Part shown: piece after piece, positions 34,699-46,249 of the stretch | Layout: each line of letters begins with the position of its first letter | How positions within the stretch are numbered: position 1 is the stretch's first letter | Assembly: GCA_973895155.1 (NCBI GenBank) | Contig: OZ316891.1 | Location: forward strand, 26,412,001 to 26,476,000 | Source of the DNA: Marsupella aquatica | Taxonomy: Eukaryota > Marchantiophyta | Direction: 5' to 3' | Length of the DNA stretch: 64,000 bases | The notes under the pieces: model-generated | Told to the model about the DNA's origin: nothing | Seen by the model: the letters and a program-made list of their open reading frames with translations, nothing else | The model's database searches: none | Program-made: the position numbers and the translations under genes

Positions 34699-36485
34699 AT
34701 ACCAAGGAATTGGCATACAAGCCGATTACGAGGGCAGAACAAATTGAGGCCCTATTAGAAGCTGGAAGAGCACAACGACCTGACCCTCAGGAGGCAGGAA
34801 TGGATGAGATACACAGAAACAAGCCAGAGCCGAGGCCGGAAGGGAAGCTGACCACCAATTCAAAACCGAATAGACCGGCAAGGGGACACTCTACGGATAA
34901 CCAGGGAGAAACCAACTCGGCTAGTACCGTCAAGATTCCAGTTTATGGAGGTATGAGACTAGAGAGGTTGGAGGCCGAATTGGACCCAAACTTGAAGAAG
35001 CAGATGAATTTGATCCAAGCACGGCAATATCAAAAGCTCGACTTAGGAGAAGGAAGGGAACTGAACTTGGGACAGGACCTAGCACCTGAGCTTGAGAAAA
35101 AAATCAGTGAATTACTGATTGAATTTTAGGATGTGTTCGCATGGAGTCACCAAGACCTGAAGGGAGTAGACCCAAAATTAGGAGAACATTGAATTGATCT
35201 CATGTTAGGGGCCAAATCATTTCGACAACCAATTCGAAGAATGAACCCTAAGTATTCCCTGATGGTCAAAACTGAAATTGACAAACTAGTGGAAGCCGGA
35301 TTCATCACTCCAGTCCTGCATTCAGACTGGGTGTCTCCAATTGTGATAGTTCCCAAGAAAGCTGGACCCGATGGTAAACCCAAGATCCGAGTTTGTTAGG
35401 ATTACAGGAAGTTGAATGAGGCTACGTTAAAGGACCATTTTCCTTTACCCTTTACTGATATGGTACTAGACATGGTAGCCAGTCATGAATTATACTCATT
35501 CATGGATGGGTACTCTGGTTATAACCAAATCAGGATTAGGCAGGAGGACCAAATCAAGGCGGCCTTCATCACGGAATGGGGGATCTATGTCTTCAATCGT
35601 ATGTCGTTTGGACTCTGTACCGCACCAGCTATGTTCCAGCAATTAATGGTGAACATTTTCCATGACTAGTTGAGAAAGTTCATGGAAATCTTCATTGATG
35701 ACTTTGCAGTATTTGGGAAAGCATTGAAACATGCTAAATACCTAAGGAAGACCTTCATGAGATGCAGAGAGGTAGGTCTCAAGTTACACCCAGATAAATG
35801 TTTCTTTGGAGAACAGAGGGTGTGCTGCTAGGGCACAAGTATCGAAGAAGGGCATTGAGATTGACAAGGGTAAGCTAGCAGTATGGCTTGATATCATGCA
35901 ACCTAAAAACATAAAGGATGTGAGATCCTTCTTGGGTTGCATTGGGTATTATCGCCAATTTATCAAGGATTTTGCCAAGCTAGCTTTACCATTAACCAAC
36001 ATGCTCAAGCAAGCGCAGACTTTGAACCCACAGCAGAAAGAGTAACAGCTATGGTGGAATTAAAGCAAAAGTTAGTGGAGGCCCCAGTCATGATAGCACC
36101 AGACTGGAACAAGGATTTTCATGTCTTTGTAGATGTCTCAGGCTTCTGTATCGGCTCAGTACTAAGTCAATTAGATGAGAAAGGAAGGGACCATCCCATA
36201 TACTTTGCAAGCCGCCAGCTTGCCGATGCCGAACAAAACTACTCCACCACAAAAAGAGAAGCTTTAGGAGTCATTTATTCATGTAAATTTTTTTGGCATT
36301 ATTTGCTAGGGTACAAAGTAATCTTTCATACTGATCATGAAAGTTTGAAGTACCTAGTAAATAAGCCGGACCTTACAGGCAGGGTAGCAAGATGGATTTT
36401 GTTATTACAGGAATTTGACTATGAGCTAAAAATCAAGTCGGGAAAGCTACACGCCAATGCCGACTTCTTTTCAAGGATGATCTAG
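34605..36485 (+). pseudogene. reverse transcriptase and RNase H, element C
   Basis: After a Pro/Glu-rich linker (34605-35129) RT begins. Blocks: VPKKAGPDGKPKIRVC, LYSFMDGYSGYNQIRI (first Asp), YVFNRMSFGLCTAPAMFQQL, EIFIDDFAVFGKAL (IDD of the catalytic pair), then VRSFLGCIGYYRQFIKDF. RNase H: DFHVFVDVSGFCIGSVL, YSTTKREALGVIYS (Glu), VIFHTDHESLKYLV (Asp), and HANADFFSRM at the end. Stops at 35127 (TAG), 35190 (TGA), 35397 (TAG) and 35667 (TAG), plus frameshifts near 35820 and 36030, inactivate it. The SGYNQI and WGIYVFNRM blocks recall Tat/Ogre-type lineages; lineage placement needs a tree. Confidence 0.9.
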
Positions 36486-36888
36486 GTGAACCTGCCACAG
36501 ATTGCATTGATGACCAATTTCCCGACAAAAAGCTATTCGTTATGGAAATAGCTGATACATGGTACCCTGAGATTTTGCAATTTCTCAACACGTCCAGATT
36601 ACAGCCAGGGCTAACCCGAGAACAAGCCGTAGTCTTTCTATGGAAGGTCAGACAGTATCAATACATTAAGGGTGTGCTACACAGGTATGGAATCAGCGGC
36701 ACGATTCAAAGGTGTTTGGAGAAGGGGAGGTAAAACGAGTCTTACGGGCTATGCATGGGGAGGAGGCCGGCGGACATTTTTCTCTAGTAACCATGTCTAA
36801 GAAGATATTAAATGCCGGTTACTGGTGGCCCACCTTGCACAAAGATGTCTATCAGTTTATCAAACAATACAATCCTTGTCAATGAGCG
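36486..36888 (+). pseudogene. integrase N-terminus, element C, truncated
   Basis: Frameshifted remains lead to the zinc-binding region near 36770-36885 (YWWPTLHKDVYQFIKQYNPCQ-like reading, split over frames). It is cut where the LTR of element D begins, so D inserted into C. The catalytic core is not present. Confidence 0.7.
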
Positions 36889-37024
36889 GTGTCGTGATTT
36901 TCTCTTAAGTTATAAAAAATTGTTTGTTTTAATATGTTATAGATTATATAAGTAATTTAGTAGTTAGATTATTAAATTTAAACTTTATTAAACTTCTTTA
37001 GCTATATTAACGGACTATAGAAGT

Positions 37025-37240
37025 TCCACCAATGCATATGAGTAGTTCCACCAACTACAATAATATTCACCAACGCATAGTGGTTCTACCAACGCATAGT
37101 AGGTCCACCAGTGCATAGTAGTTCTACCAACGCACGTAGGTCCACCAACGCATAGTAGGTCCACCAACGCATAGTAGGTCCACGAACGCATAGTAGTTCC
37201 ACGAACGCATGGTAGTTCCACCTACTAAAAGTAGTTTCAC
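37025..37240. repeat. 19-bp minisatellite in the LTR of D
   Basis: About ten imperfect units of CATAGTAGGTCCACCAACG with GTT/GGT and CCA/ACGA variants. Units are contiguous, with no unique spacers. It lies upstream of the TATA box and may act as an enhancer-like repeat. Confidence 0.85.
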
Positions 37241-37339
37241 CAACTATGAATAGTACTAGCACACTCTTAGGTATTAGATGTTTGACACTTGGCCTTTATC
37301 CAAGTGTTTGGGCTTGATCCATGCCCTCTTGGTGTGCAC

Positions 37340-37347
37340 TATAAATA
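37340..37347 (+). promoter_or_regulatory. TATA box in the LTR of D
   Basis: TATAAATA in the sequence CACTATAAATAAAG, about 25-30 bases upstream of a pyrimidine-rich CTCTTCCCTCATTCC start-like region. Good context for an LTR promoter. Confidence 0.65.
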
Positions 37348-37429
37348 AAGTGGCGAGGGGCACTCTTCCCTCATTCCACAGTGTTTATCATTCAAGGTTA
37401 TGAAGCTCTTTTGTGCCTTGAACATAGTA

Positions 37430-37553
37430 GTGGGGCGTCCTTTGGCCCGGATAGCAAACGAATGAGTGGTAGATTTATAGATGGGACCTTAGGGAATAAG
37501 GTTTCTTTGGGAATATAGGGGTGGGGCGTCCTTTGGCCCGGATAGCAAAGGAA
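37430..37553. repeat. pair of 34-bp direct repeats in the LTR of D
   Basis: GTGGGGCGTCCTTTGGCCCG and the following GATAGCAAA occur at 37430-37463 and again at 37520-37553, nearly identical, downstream of the TATA box in the R/U5 region. Confidence 0.85.
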
Positions 37554-38069
37554 TAGGAGAGTCATCATGAATCCAGGAGAGAGAGTTATCCCTGATCTTC
37601 CCCTTCGTAATCCGTTTTTTATTAGAGTCCATCTTTTAGATAAACCATCTATGAGGCAACATCTAACCTATCATTTTGGAGCTCAATTTGCAACTGCTGT
37701 TATGGTTTCTAATGAGCCAATAATATACCCAGTGGTGTCGTATCGAGAGGAGTGGGAGTGCATCATCTTTGTCCTTTATTGAAGTCATGGATCTGAATAG
37801 GAGTCCGAATGATATTCCTGTTTCATTTTCTCTTGGAGATATTAGGATCATATGTCGTAAGAAAACTAATTTTTGTGATGTGTTGGTCCGCAAGTATGGT
37901 GAAATAGGGTTTAACAGTATTTTAGTTTCACCTGAACCTTTCTTAATACCCACTACCCTTGTTACTAGAATTATCATTTTGATTTTAGTGTAGAACTTAT
38001 AAGCATGCAAGGTTAACTTCAAAAGAGCCAACATGCTCTTGCCAGAAAACACGGTCACCCGGACATAAG

Positions 38070-38086
38070 TGGCGATCATACTGGGG
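38070..38086 (+). promoter_or_regulatory. primer-binding site of element D
   Basis: TGGCGATCATACTGGGG lies four bases after the LTR end. TGG at the start fits a tRNA 3' CCA. The tRNA species is not clear to me. Confidence 0.6.
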
Positions 38087-38172
38087 AACCGCTGGATTTG
38101 GAAGTTAGCTTGTGCATGTTTGAGTTCGAATGAATGAAGAGAGATATGGTTTTGGAACTTTGAGTTCTTAAC

Positions 38173-39204
38173 TTGTTTATATTATTAAGTCAAGAGGGAA
38201 GAATTACAATCATGGGAACTGAGATGAATCCAACTGACATGGAGAGGTTTTCATCCTTGATTGCTGCTTACTTACATGGAATGAAGGAGAAGGAGATGGA
38301 GGAGAACAAGAAGAAGGAGTTGCTTGGTAGGACCACGAAGTACCTACACTCGATTCTTACCAAGCAAGGAGAATTTGATGGGCGAAATGTAACCAAGTAT
38401 CTCAAGGGGTACTGGATGGAGGCTACAATTCATAAGATTGATGCAGAAGTTGCAGTCAAGGAGTTTGTATCTTTAGTAGAACCTGAACTCAAGGGAATTA
38501 TTACTACCTTGATAGATGGAGCTACTGGGGAGAAAGCATGGAAGGTCTTTGAGTTGAAGATGAAAGAAGAATTTCAGCTTGAAGATCCAGATCGGGTTAC
38601 TCAAGCATCTTTCCTTGATTGGGTGGCCGATAGAAGCAAGAAGTTGGGACCTCAAGAACTGATAAGGGAATTTACGAAGAAGTTCAATCAGCTTCCTGAG
38701 ATTGGTTCTGAAGTTATCAAGGTACAGAAGGCTACTTTACTTATCCGAGCTACTAATGAGAAGCTTCAAGACGAGTTGGAGCTTGCTCTGGAATTGATGA
38801 ACCCAAGTCGTGGAGCCAGTCCACCAACTTGGGAGGAGATTGAGATTGCTGTGCTTAGGATCAGCCAAAAGCATAGAAGAAAAAAACTGAGTCATGAAGG
38901 TGCTCTACATGCGGTTGCACCTGTGACTTCTATGAGGAGAATGGAGAAAATAGAGTCAACAACTGGTAGGGGTGAGAAAAGCATGGACAAAATGGATGAG
39001 TTGTCTGAACTCATGAAAAATCTTACCATTCTTGCCACCCAAGTCTTCGAGCAGATGGGAGGAGGTGCATCAAGACCAGTGTCAAGAGGTGGTCCAGGAG
39101 CCGGGAGTTCCATTGGCGAAGCAAGGAGTTGGAATTGTATTTGGTATGATAGTAAGGAGCACTCAAGGCGTGAATGTGGGGAGCTTTCTGTTGCTCTGAG
39201 ATAG
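38173..39204 (+). pseudogene. Ty3/gypsy gag, element D
   Basis: 343 open codons. Sense starts at about MGTEMNPTDMERFSSLIAAY. A Lys/Glu-rich helix and capsid-like core follow (KYLKGYWMEATIHKID, WKVFELKMKEEFQLEDPDRV). Then a Gly/Ser-rich linker and one zinc knuckle read CIWYDSKEHSRREC. The second Cys is Tyr here, while element E keeps CIWCDSKEHSRKEC, so D has lost a zinc ligand. The frame ends at a TAG at 39202. E has no stop at the equivalent place, so this is likely a mutation within one gag-pro frame. Confidence 0.85.
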
Positions 39205-40776
39205 AGAATAGTCAAGTTCATTGATCATGATGGCATAAGAAAGCTTGCTTATCATGATTTAGGAGAGCTTATTCCAGTAAACACAAACAAGGGCGGTATG
39301 AAGGTGTTGGTGGAGAGAAGAATGACTGAACATCATACTTCAGCCATTGCAGCAACTTTTGGAGATCAGGATGAGCATGAAGCAGATGTTTACACCCTCT
39401 TTGGGAGTTCTTCGTCAACAGAGATAGACAAGAAGAGACTAGCAGAGTTTGTAAGGAGGAAGTCAGGTTGGAGTGATCCAGTGTTGATCTCTTCTTTCAC
39501 TGCAGAAGTGGGATCTCTATGGGATTCTATGGTAGAGGAGAAACGAAAGTCGTCGGAACCTTTGGAAGAACGTGCCAAAGGAAAACAAAAGGTTGAGCCT
39601 GGACCCTCTATTTTGCAGCCATCATCAAGAGTCCCAACAAGGAAGAGTGTTTGATTTGAAGATAGAGGAAATACAACAAAGGAGCCTACTTCGACTCCTT
39701 CATCCTCAAAGGAGATGGAAGTGGTAAAAAAAGAGAAGGTGGAAAAGAAAGGACCTGGTTGGGTCCTTGGAAGAGATGTTGAGCAGCACATTGCGTATGA
39801 TCAAGTTGCTGAGAAGTTTTGGAAAGCGGAGGTGAGCGGAGTCACCAATGAAGAGTTTTTTGCTTGCATGAACTCCAAGGCTCAAGATGCATTACTTGCA
39901 AAGGTGAAACGAAAACGATTTTACAAGGAAGGACCTCATGCCTTGGGAATGGAGGTTTTTTCTGATGTTGATGAAGATGGAGAAGGTTCAATTGTTTCTC
40001 AAGCCAGTGTGGAGTGTGAAGTGTATCAAGTGAATGCGGAGAAGATCCCTAGACCACAGATGCTAGGGTCTTCAACAAAGGAAGTTCCTGAACCAAAGAT
40101 GCCAGGAGTTGAGGTATTGGAGATGTGGAAACCATTGGCGAAAGCAACAACAGGATTTGCAGTGACCCAGGATATGACAAAAATTAGTCGTGAAGAGGTG
40201 CTCAAGGCCTCACAAAGTGTGTGGGTCATGTGTGCTTCAGCTATGAAGAATTTTGATTCAGGAGACGACAAGGAGTCCATCTTGGAGCCATTTTGGGCAA
40301 GAACTTGCTCGGTTGTGGAGGTAGAGCTTGTAGGAATGGAGGGCAAAGCTCGAGCATTGATTGACACAGGATCTGAGGTGAATCTAATGTCAAGAAGCAT
40401 CTATGATCTTGGGCAATGGATGATTGATTGTGATACTCAATGGTCTGTCAACTCAATCAATCGTTCAAAGAATATGCTTTGGGGAGGATGCCCTGGAGTA
40501 TCAGTGAAGGTTGGCCATGTGATAGAACCAACTAACATCTTTGTGCATGATAGCTTGCCCTATGATCTCATTCTAGGGCAGCCTTACATTACTCAAGCTC
40601 GAATGGAGTACAAGGTCCTACCAGATGGCACTCATATGGCAAAGGTAAGGAGTCGGGATGAATTGCGGGTTATCCAATTTCCTGTAGTGAAACCTGGACA
40701 TTGGAGGAATCGGAAGGAGTTGAGAGGACCTGAACCCAAGGAGGGAAATGAGGATTTCCGGAAGGCGTCTCGTTAA
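39205..40776 (+). pseudogene. gag-pro linker and aspartic protease, element D
   Basis: Two open segments (39298-39654, 39715-40776) separated by one TGA at about 39652, which is Arg in element E. The linker is Lys/Glu-rich, with GPGWVLGRDVEQHIAYDQVA and a short PQMLGSS repeat. The protease has ARALIDTGSEVNLMSRSIYD (DTGS active site) and DLILGQPYITQARMEY at its C-terminus. It processes the polyprotein when intact. Element E at 62249-64000 is about 85-90% similar by eye over this region. Confidence 0.88.
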
Positions 40777-40817
40777 GCAATGCGGGAAGGCGGGGCGCCA
40801 TCGCCAATGACCCGCTG

Positions 40818-42387
40818 GTGACTTGGAATGTGAATAGTTTGTTGGCAAGCTCATTTGAAGGTGAAAGCTTGCATTGTCGAATTTCTTATGTGAAAGTGTG
40901 TGAAGCTACTAAAAAATTCAAAAAGAAAATTGCAAGGATTGAGGATACTATGCAAATACATGGATTGCTAGAGGAAAGTGAAGAGATTGAAGGCCTTCTA
41001 GATGAAGAAGGAGTAGAAGTATCTTTGAGAGAAATAATTGAAGGTCTTTTAGAGGGGAAAGCTCATATGGAAATCAATCATGAGCTGTATGGCGAGTTGT
41101 CTCAATTTGTTGAGGTCAACACCAAGTACAAAACAGTGGAGAAGAAAGTGAGACCAGCAGCAATTCCTTTACCTTTGGATGCTAGGGAGATTTTGGAGAA
41201 GGCAGGTAAAGAGACCAGTCTTAGAGATCGGACTAAGATTGGCCACAAATTCACGAAGGAGACCCTTAATCAACTAAGGATTGGTGATGATGGGTTGCTG
41301 ACAAAAGAAGAGAGAGAAGAGTTTCAGCAAATGATTGGTGAGCATGGTAAGGCTTTTGCCTTTTGTCCTGAAGAGATGGGATGTGTGGATCCTAGTGTTG
41401 TTACTCCTATGGTAATTTTCACTGTCCCGCATGTTCCTTGGGACTTGAAACCCATTCCAGTGCCCAAGGCTTTGTTACCTAAACTTATTGATCTATTAAA
41501 GGAGAAGCTTTCCACTAGGATTTTGGAAAGAACAGATGCACTTTATTCTAATCGTTGGTTTACCATTCGTAAGAAAAATGGTAAACTTAGATTTATTCAG
41601 GACATGCAACCACCTAACAAGGTTACTATTCGCAATACTGGAATAGGACCTATAGTAGATGAGTTTGCGGAAGAATTTGCTGGTAGAGCCATCTATTCAT
41701 GGTGACCTCTATTCAGGCTATGATCAGTTTCAGTTGGCTCAGAGTAGTAGAGATATCACCACTATGAGGACACCTTTGGGGCTACTTCGCATGTGTACCT
41801 TGCCTCAAGGGGCAACCAACTCGGTGGCTCACATGCAAAATGCCATGAATAAGGTATTACACCGTTTCATTCCAGAGAAGACACAGCCATTCCTTGATGA
41901 TATGCCAATCAAGGGATGCTTGGAGACAAAGAAAGATGAGACTATACGTGAAGATGGTTTGCGACAATTTGTATGGGAGCACATTCAAGATGTGAAAGCA
42001 ATCTTGAAGAGGTTGATTGAGGTTGGGCTCACTCTTTCTGGTGAGAAATCTTCATTTGGGCTTCGTGGAGTCCTAATTGTAGGACAAATTTGTGGAGTTA
42101 ATGGGAGGAAGCCAAATGGAGGAAAAGTAGATGCAATCAATCAGATGAAAGATTGTAGGACAACTTCGGAGGTGCGAAGGTTCCTTGGCGCTTGCTTGTT
42201 CTATAGGATCTGGATTCCTCACTTTGCACATATTGCTGATCCTTTGTACGGATTATTGAGGAAGAATGTGCACTTTGTTTGGACAGAGGCACATAAGGAG
42301 GCTATGCAAAGGTTAAAGGAGACCTTACTTAGCCCCCTTGTTTTACGTCCCTTATGCTATGATGGAAGACCATCATTGTCACTGTAG
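40818..42387 (+). pseudogene. reverse transcriptase, element D
   Basis: Two frames joined near 41690 by a small deletion. N-terminal linker: LPLDAREILEKAGKETSLRD, a conserved pre-RT helix. RT: RWFTIRKKNGKLRFIQDMQP, then DLYSGYDQFQLA (first Asp), LRMCTLPQGATNSVAHMQ, and TQPFLDDMPIKGC (LDD of the catalytic pair). Thumb: KPNGGKVDAINQMKDCRTTS and VRRFLGACLFYRIWIPHFAH. The RNase H start follows in a new frame. It copies element RNA to DNA when intact. No stop lies within the catalytic palm. Confidence 0.9.
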
Positions 42388-43352
42388 ATTCAAGTCCTGA
42401 TGCTGCTGGATGGGCGGTAGGGCAGGATGATGAGGAGGGGAGAAGATTTGCAGCAAGGTTTGGAGCTAAGATCTTTTCAGCAAGGCAAAGGCATTACCCT
42501 CAAATCAAGCGAGAGTTGTGGGGAGCAAGGATAGCCTTGTGTCAAGAAAAAGTCTACTTGATTGGAGCACAAGTCATTCTTGAGACTGATTGTTTACCAC
42601 TTTTATGGATGATTGCTAACTGTGATACTCCAGACATTGCTATGCTACGTTGGATAGCTTTTATTAGGATGATCAACCCCGAGCTTCGACACATTTCTGG
42701 AAAAGATAATCCAGTAGCAGATATGCTTTCAAGAGCCTGCTATGATCAGAATGAAGTGGAGGCAGTTCAAGTGATGAATGGAGAGTTTGAGGTCTTAACA
42801 TTTCGAGAGGAGCTCTATTCTGGAGAGTTGCTCTTGATTGGAAAGTACCTTAGTACTCTTCAAAGGCCTGTTGAAATGATAGAAGAGAAGTTTCAACAAT
42901 TACGGAAGAAGGCTTACAAGTTCATGCTCAAGGATGGTGTTTTATGGAGAAAGTCTTTGAAGAAAGGACATGTTCCTTGTAGAGTTCTTGATACAGATGA
43001 AGAGAAGAAGAGAGTCTTATGGGATTCTCATGATGTTGTTGAAGCAGGACATCGAGGAGTTAGAGCTACCTATGAGCGGGTTCAAAGGTGGTACTGGTGG
43101 TCAGGCATGTATGTGGATGTAAAATCTTATGTTGGATCTTGTGAGAGTTGTCAGTATTACTCTAAAGTTTGGTTTAGAGATGGACTTAATCCCACTAGTC
43201 CTCTTTCTTTACATTTTCAGTGGGCAGTAGATGTGGTGCACATGCCATGGGGAATTAGGGGGGCAAAGTACCTTGTCCTTGCAAGAGAAGATTTATCTTC
43301 TTATGTTGAAGGAAGGGCTTTAACCTCTAACACTACAGAAGCAGTATGCAGG
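42388..43352 (+). pseudogene. RNase H and truncated integrase, element D
   Basis: RNase H: VDSSPDAAGWAVGQDDEEGR, then YPQIKRELWGARIAL (Glu), VILETDCLPLLWMI (Asp), and ADMLSRACYD. Integrase zinc-binding domain: VVEAGHRGVRATYERVQRWY, then SCESCQYYSKV. The first integrase Asp is in FQWAVDVVHMPWG. The protein ends at 43352, where sequence of element H copy 2 starts abruptly, so the rest of integrase and the 3' LTR are lost. Confidence 0.9.
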
Positions 43353-44149
43353 TACAGCTAAATTCTTGTGGACGCCTACTGCCGATAAACTCGATGATCT
43401 TCTGTTTTGTGAGGACAGAATAGTCGGCATCCGGGAGGCCATCAACCACTGCAACGACATACACTGGGAGTTGAAGGGTAGCACGGAGGGGTGGACAAAG
43501 GCAACCATGCTAGGAGAAACATCCACGGCAGCCGCTATGATGAAGAAAGGGAACAACAACGAAGAAGCCACCCCTACAAAAAGAACGAGGTCGGCGGGAC
43601 CCAGGAAACCAGCAGAGCAAAGAAGCAGGAGGCAGGCGGAAGCCAAAGAGGAGGAGGTCAACCCCGTCAATGCCGTTCCAACAAGAGATGACACCTGGAA
43701 AGGCTGGGTGGCGATCCTCCCCGAAGAGGTCCAATTACACTTTGCACGGGAAGAGGATGCATGCTTTACGGCTATGCAGACTCGGAAATACCAGGGCTTC
43801 ATGGCCGGATCCGGCTTGGAAAGGCACAGGTCTATCTGGCGGAGAGGCCAGACCCAAGTCGAGACTACAACGGGTACCTCCTCACCCAACTAAAGAAGAT
43901 CTTGAAGGAGGAATAGCTGGTGATCGGCATGGGAAGCGTGTCCCGACTTGGTTATCATATGCCGCTATTGTGCCGGTATGCCCGAAGTCAGATATTCGCC
44001 CCGGTACTGCCCCTGCAGGCAAGAGCACCAGAGGAGGTTATGGAACCGAGGCCGGCAATAGAGAAACCAACCCAGCCCGACAGTCCTACAATCGAGCAGG
44101 TGTTTAGGCCAAGGAAGGAGGACTTGCTGATGCAGCAACCAGGCATGCA
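43353..44149 (+). pseudogene. element H protein, core part, copy 2 with 340-bp deletion
   Basis: Nearly identical to 30492-31627 but lacking the equivalent of 30961-31300. The deletion joins GGCTTGGAA to AGGCACAGG and shifts the frame. It keeps TGG at 43696 and CAG at 43827 where copy 1 has TAG, so it shows the older state. Both copies share TAG at the position after KEE (43915). It joins directly to the coiled-coil part downstream. Confidence 0.85.
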
Positions 44150-46249
44150 GAATCTGCTAAAATTGATGGAGAAGGAAAGAAGAACAGCAAGGGCAACGGG
44201 ACCGGTATAGAATACTCCTAAAGCCAACTTACCAAGGAAAACCCCTTTACCGGGGTCAAGGAGAGAAGGAGGCCGGAACACAAGCCGGGAGTCCGAATGT
44301 ATGTAGGAGCTTCAAGTCCCGAAGCCGAGGAAAAGCAGCCCGAAGCTCCTGGTCACGACTGGGAGAAGATGAAATCAACGTGGAAGCCTGAGGAACCAGG
44401 ACCCGTGATCTGTGAGGCCGTGTTCACGGCAAGACCAGGATAGCAGCCGGGAGAGCCGGTAGTCCAAGCCGAGGAGGAGGCGGTAGAAGGCTACGACAAT
44501 GATGACTCTGGCTACGGGTCGGACCATCATGTTCCAGGAATAAGGACCTGTGGCAGGTTCATCCCCACTCTTCCAAGAGTAGTTTGAGGGGACCCGACCC
44601 AGCAGAGCAGCCCCAAGTCTCCCCCACCAGATGTCGCTCCCCCGAGCTTTGACGGCATAAAATAGACGGCTCAGGAATTTCAGGAATGACTAAGGGAGGA
44701 AGAAGAGGCAGCCCTGGCCAGGGAGAAAGATTTACCAGGAGGAGAATGGCCAGAGGACATCAGGCGGCTTGCAGAAAAACAAAGCAGCCCTCCAGCCACG
44801 ATAGAAGAAATTCGCAAGGCGGCTTGGGAACAAAGGCCGCGGTGGATGATGCCGATGACTTCTACTCACTCTGCCTATGCTAAAGAACGATCCATGGAGT
44901 ACGGGAAGATGTGTGGGGAACTTGCGCTCGACATCTTTGGGGAGGAGTTGGAGCAGGGACCCTTTTTCCAGAGGGAAATGTTGGAGAAGCGCCGATTAGA
45001 AGAAGCGGTGGCTTTCGAGAGAAGCAAGAAGGATGAGGTCATCCGTCGGCTTAGGGCAAGGGAAGCCAAGGTAGAAGACCTAAAGGCGGCCAAGAAAGCC
45101 CAAGATGAGTTGCGGATCAAGCGGCATGAGCTCAACATCATGCAGGGGCAATTGGATACAGCGCAGTCTGATAATCAGATTATCAAGGATAAACTGACTC
45201 GGACCCAAGGTGAGCTGGCCGATTCAATCAAGGAGAAGGAGAAGTGGAAGCAAGAGCTAAGAGACGCAAAGGAGGCCCACATAGCAGCCAACAATCGGGC
45301 CATGGCGGAAACTCAGAGAAGGGAAAGGGCGCTGAAGGGGGAACTCAAGGATATCCGTGGAGCCCTTGAGCAGAAGGAAGCCGAGTTAGGAAAATCCTAT
45401 CAGGCGATCATTGTGCTACGGCAGGAGCTCGCATCCATGACAACCAGCTTCAAGGCCGACCTCCGTGAGAAAGATGATTAGCTCGACCAGACTTATGCCA
45501 AGATGAATAAAATGGAGTCTGAGGTCGTTACGAAGCTTGACAAGGAGCTGAGAGCAACCCAGGAGGAGAGGGCTACCTTAAAGAAGGAATTGGAGGAAGC
45601 CTAGAAGGAGCAGGAGGAGGCGCGCAAGGACCTGGATGAATTGCAGGAGGAGTTGGAGGAAAGCACGCGGAAGATGGAGAACTTACAGCGACAAACCGAC
45701 AACCAAATGGAGCGGCTAAAGAAACAAGCCGCAATATTTAAGTGCTTGGCTTTCTCAGGTCCAACTCCAATTGGGGCAACCAAGTTGCCAGGAGTAGTAC
45801 TGGCCGAAGGACAAGCCGAGATACTCGCACCGGTGCCGGAGGTAAGTGGCAAGGGGAAGGGGCCAGCTGCCAAACCAAAGAAGAAGAAGAAGCGGAAACC
45901 TTCTAGGTCAGGGAGTAATACGGCTCCTCAAGCCGTCATGACCAAGGAGGTAAACCCAGCACCAACCTCAGGCAGGGTCACGGCAGAGGATCCAACTGCC
46001 CTAGAAGGCAGGGATGGCAAAGCCGAGGCCAGGATACTTGGTGATGAAACCAGGATACCGGATCCACCACTAGAGCATGCCAGGGAGGCCGTGGCCGATG
46101 CTGAGGCCGAAGCCGAGGGTGGACCCAGTCAGGCCGATGGAGAGTTGACTCAGTCCGGAGCAGGTAATCTGTCAGAGGACGGACCTACGGTAGTGGCTGC
46201 GGAGGAAGTGTTGGGGGCGTCCATTGAGGACCAGACATCGTTGCCATGA
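44150..46249 (+). pseudogene. element H protein, C-terminal coiled-coil part
   Basis: After a decayed stretch (44150-44840, several stops, PGSRREGGR- and Pro/Glu-rich), a long coiled coil runs from about 44895 to 45750. Heptads appear in DELRIKRHELNIMQGQLDTA and ELADSIKEKEKWKQELRDAK. Stops at 45478 (TAG) and 45601 (TAG) interrupt it. The tail has a basic patch (KPKKKKKRKPSRS, a likely nuclear signal) and an acidic Ala/Glu/Gly-rich end, closing at 46249. There is no enzyme motif. A self-associating, nucleic-acid-binding structural role is inferred. Confidence 0.7.

Larger units (their letters stand above)
36890..38065 (+). repeat. 5' LTR of gypsy element D
   Basis: The 3' boundary is supported by comparison. 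The last ~200 bases (from about 37857) match, in the same sense, 62245-62044 on the minus strand, and both copies stop matching right after CCCGGACA/CCCGGATA. A primer-binding-like site follows at once. The 5' boundary (TGTCGTGATTTT) is inferred from the end of element C. Length about 1.18 kb. It contains a TATA box, a 19-bp minisatellite and a 34-bp direct repeat. The open frames at 37567-37993 cross the LTR and are probably not genes. Confidence 0.7.

Noticed and set aside
37025-37240. CRISPR-like array of short repeats
   Set aside because: Units are contiguous 19-mers with no unique spacers, and the context is a plant-type LTR. It is a minisatellite.
37567-37993. Two open frames as an accessory gene of element D
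   Set aside because: They lie inside the LTR, overlap in different frames and show no motif. The matching part in E is not open in the same way.
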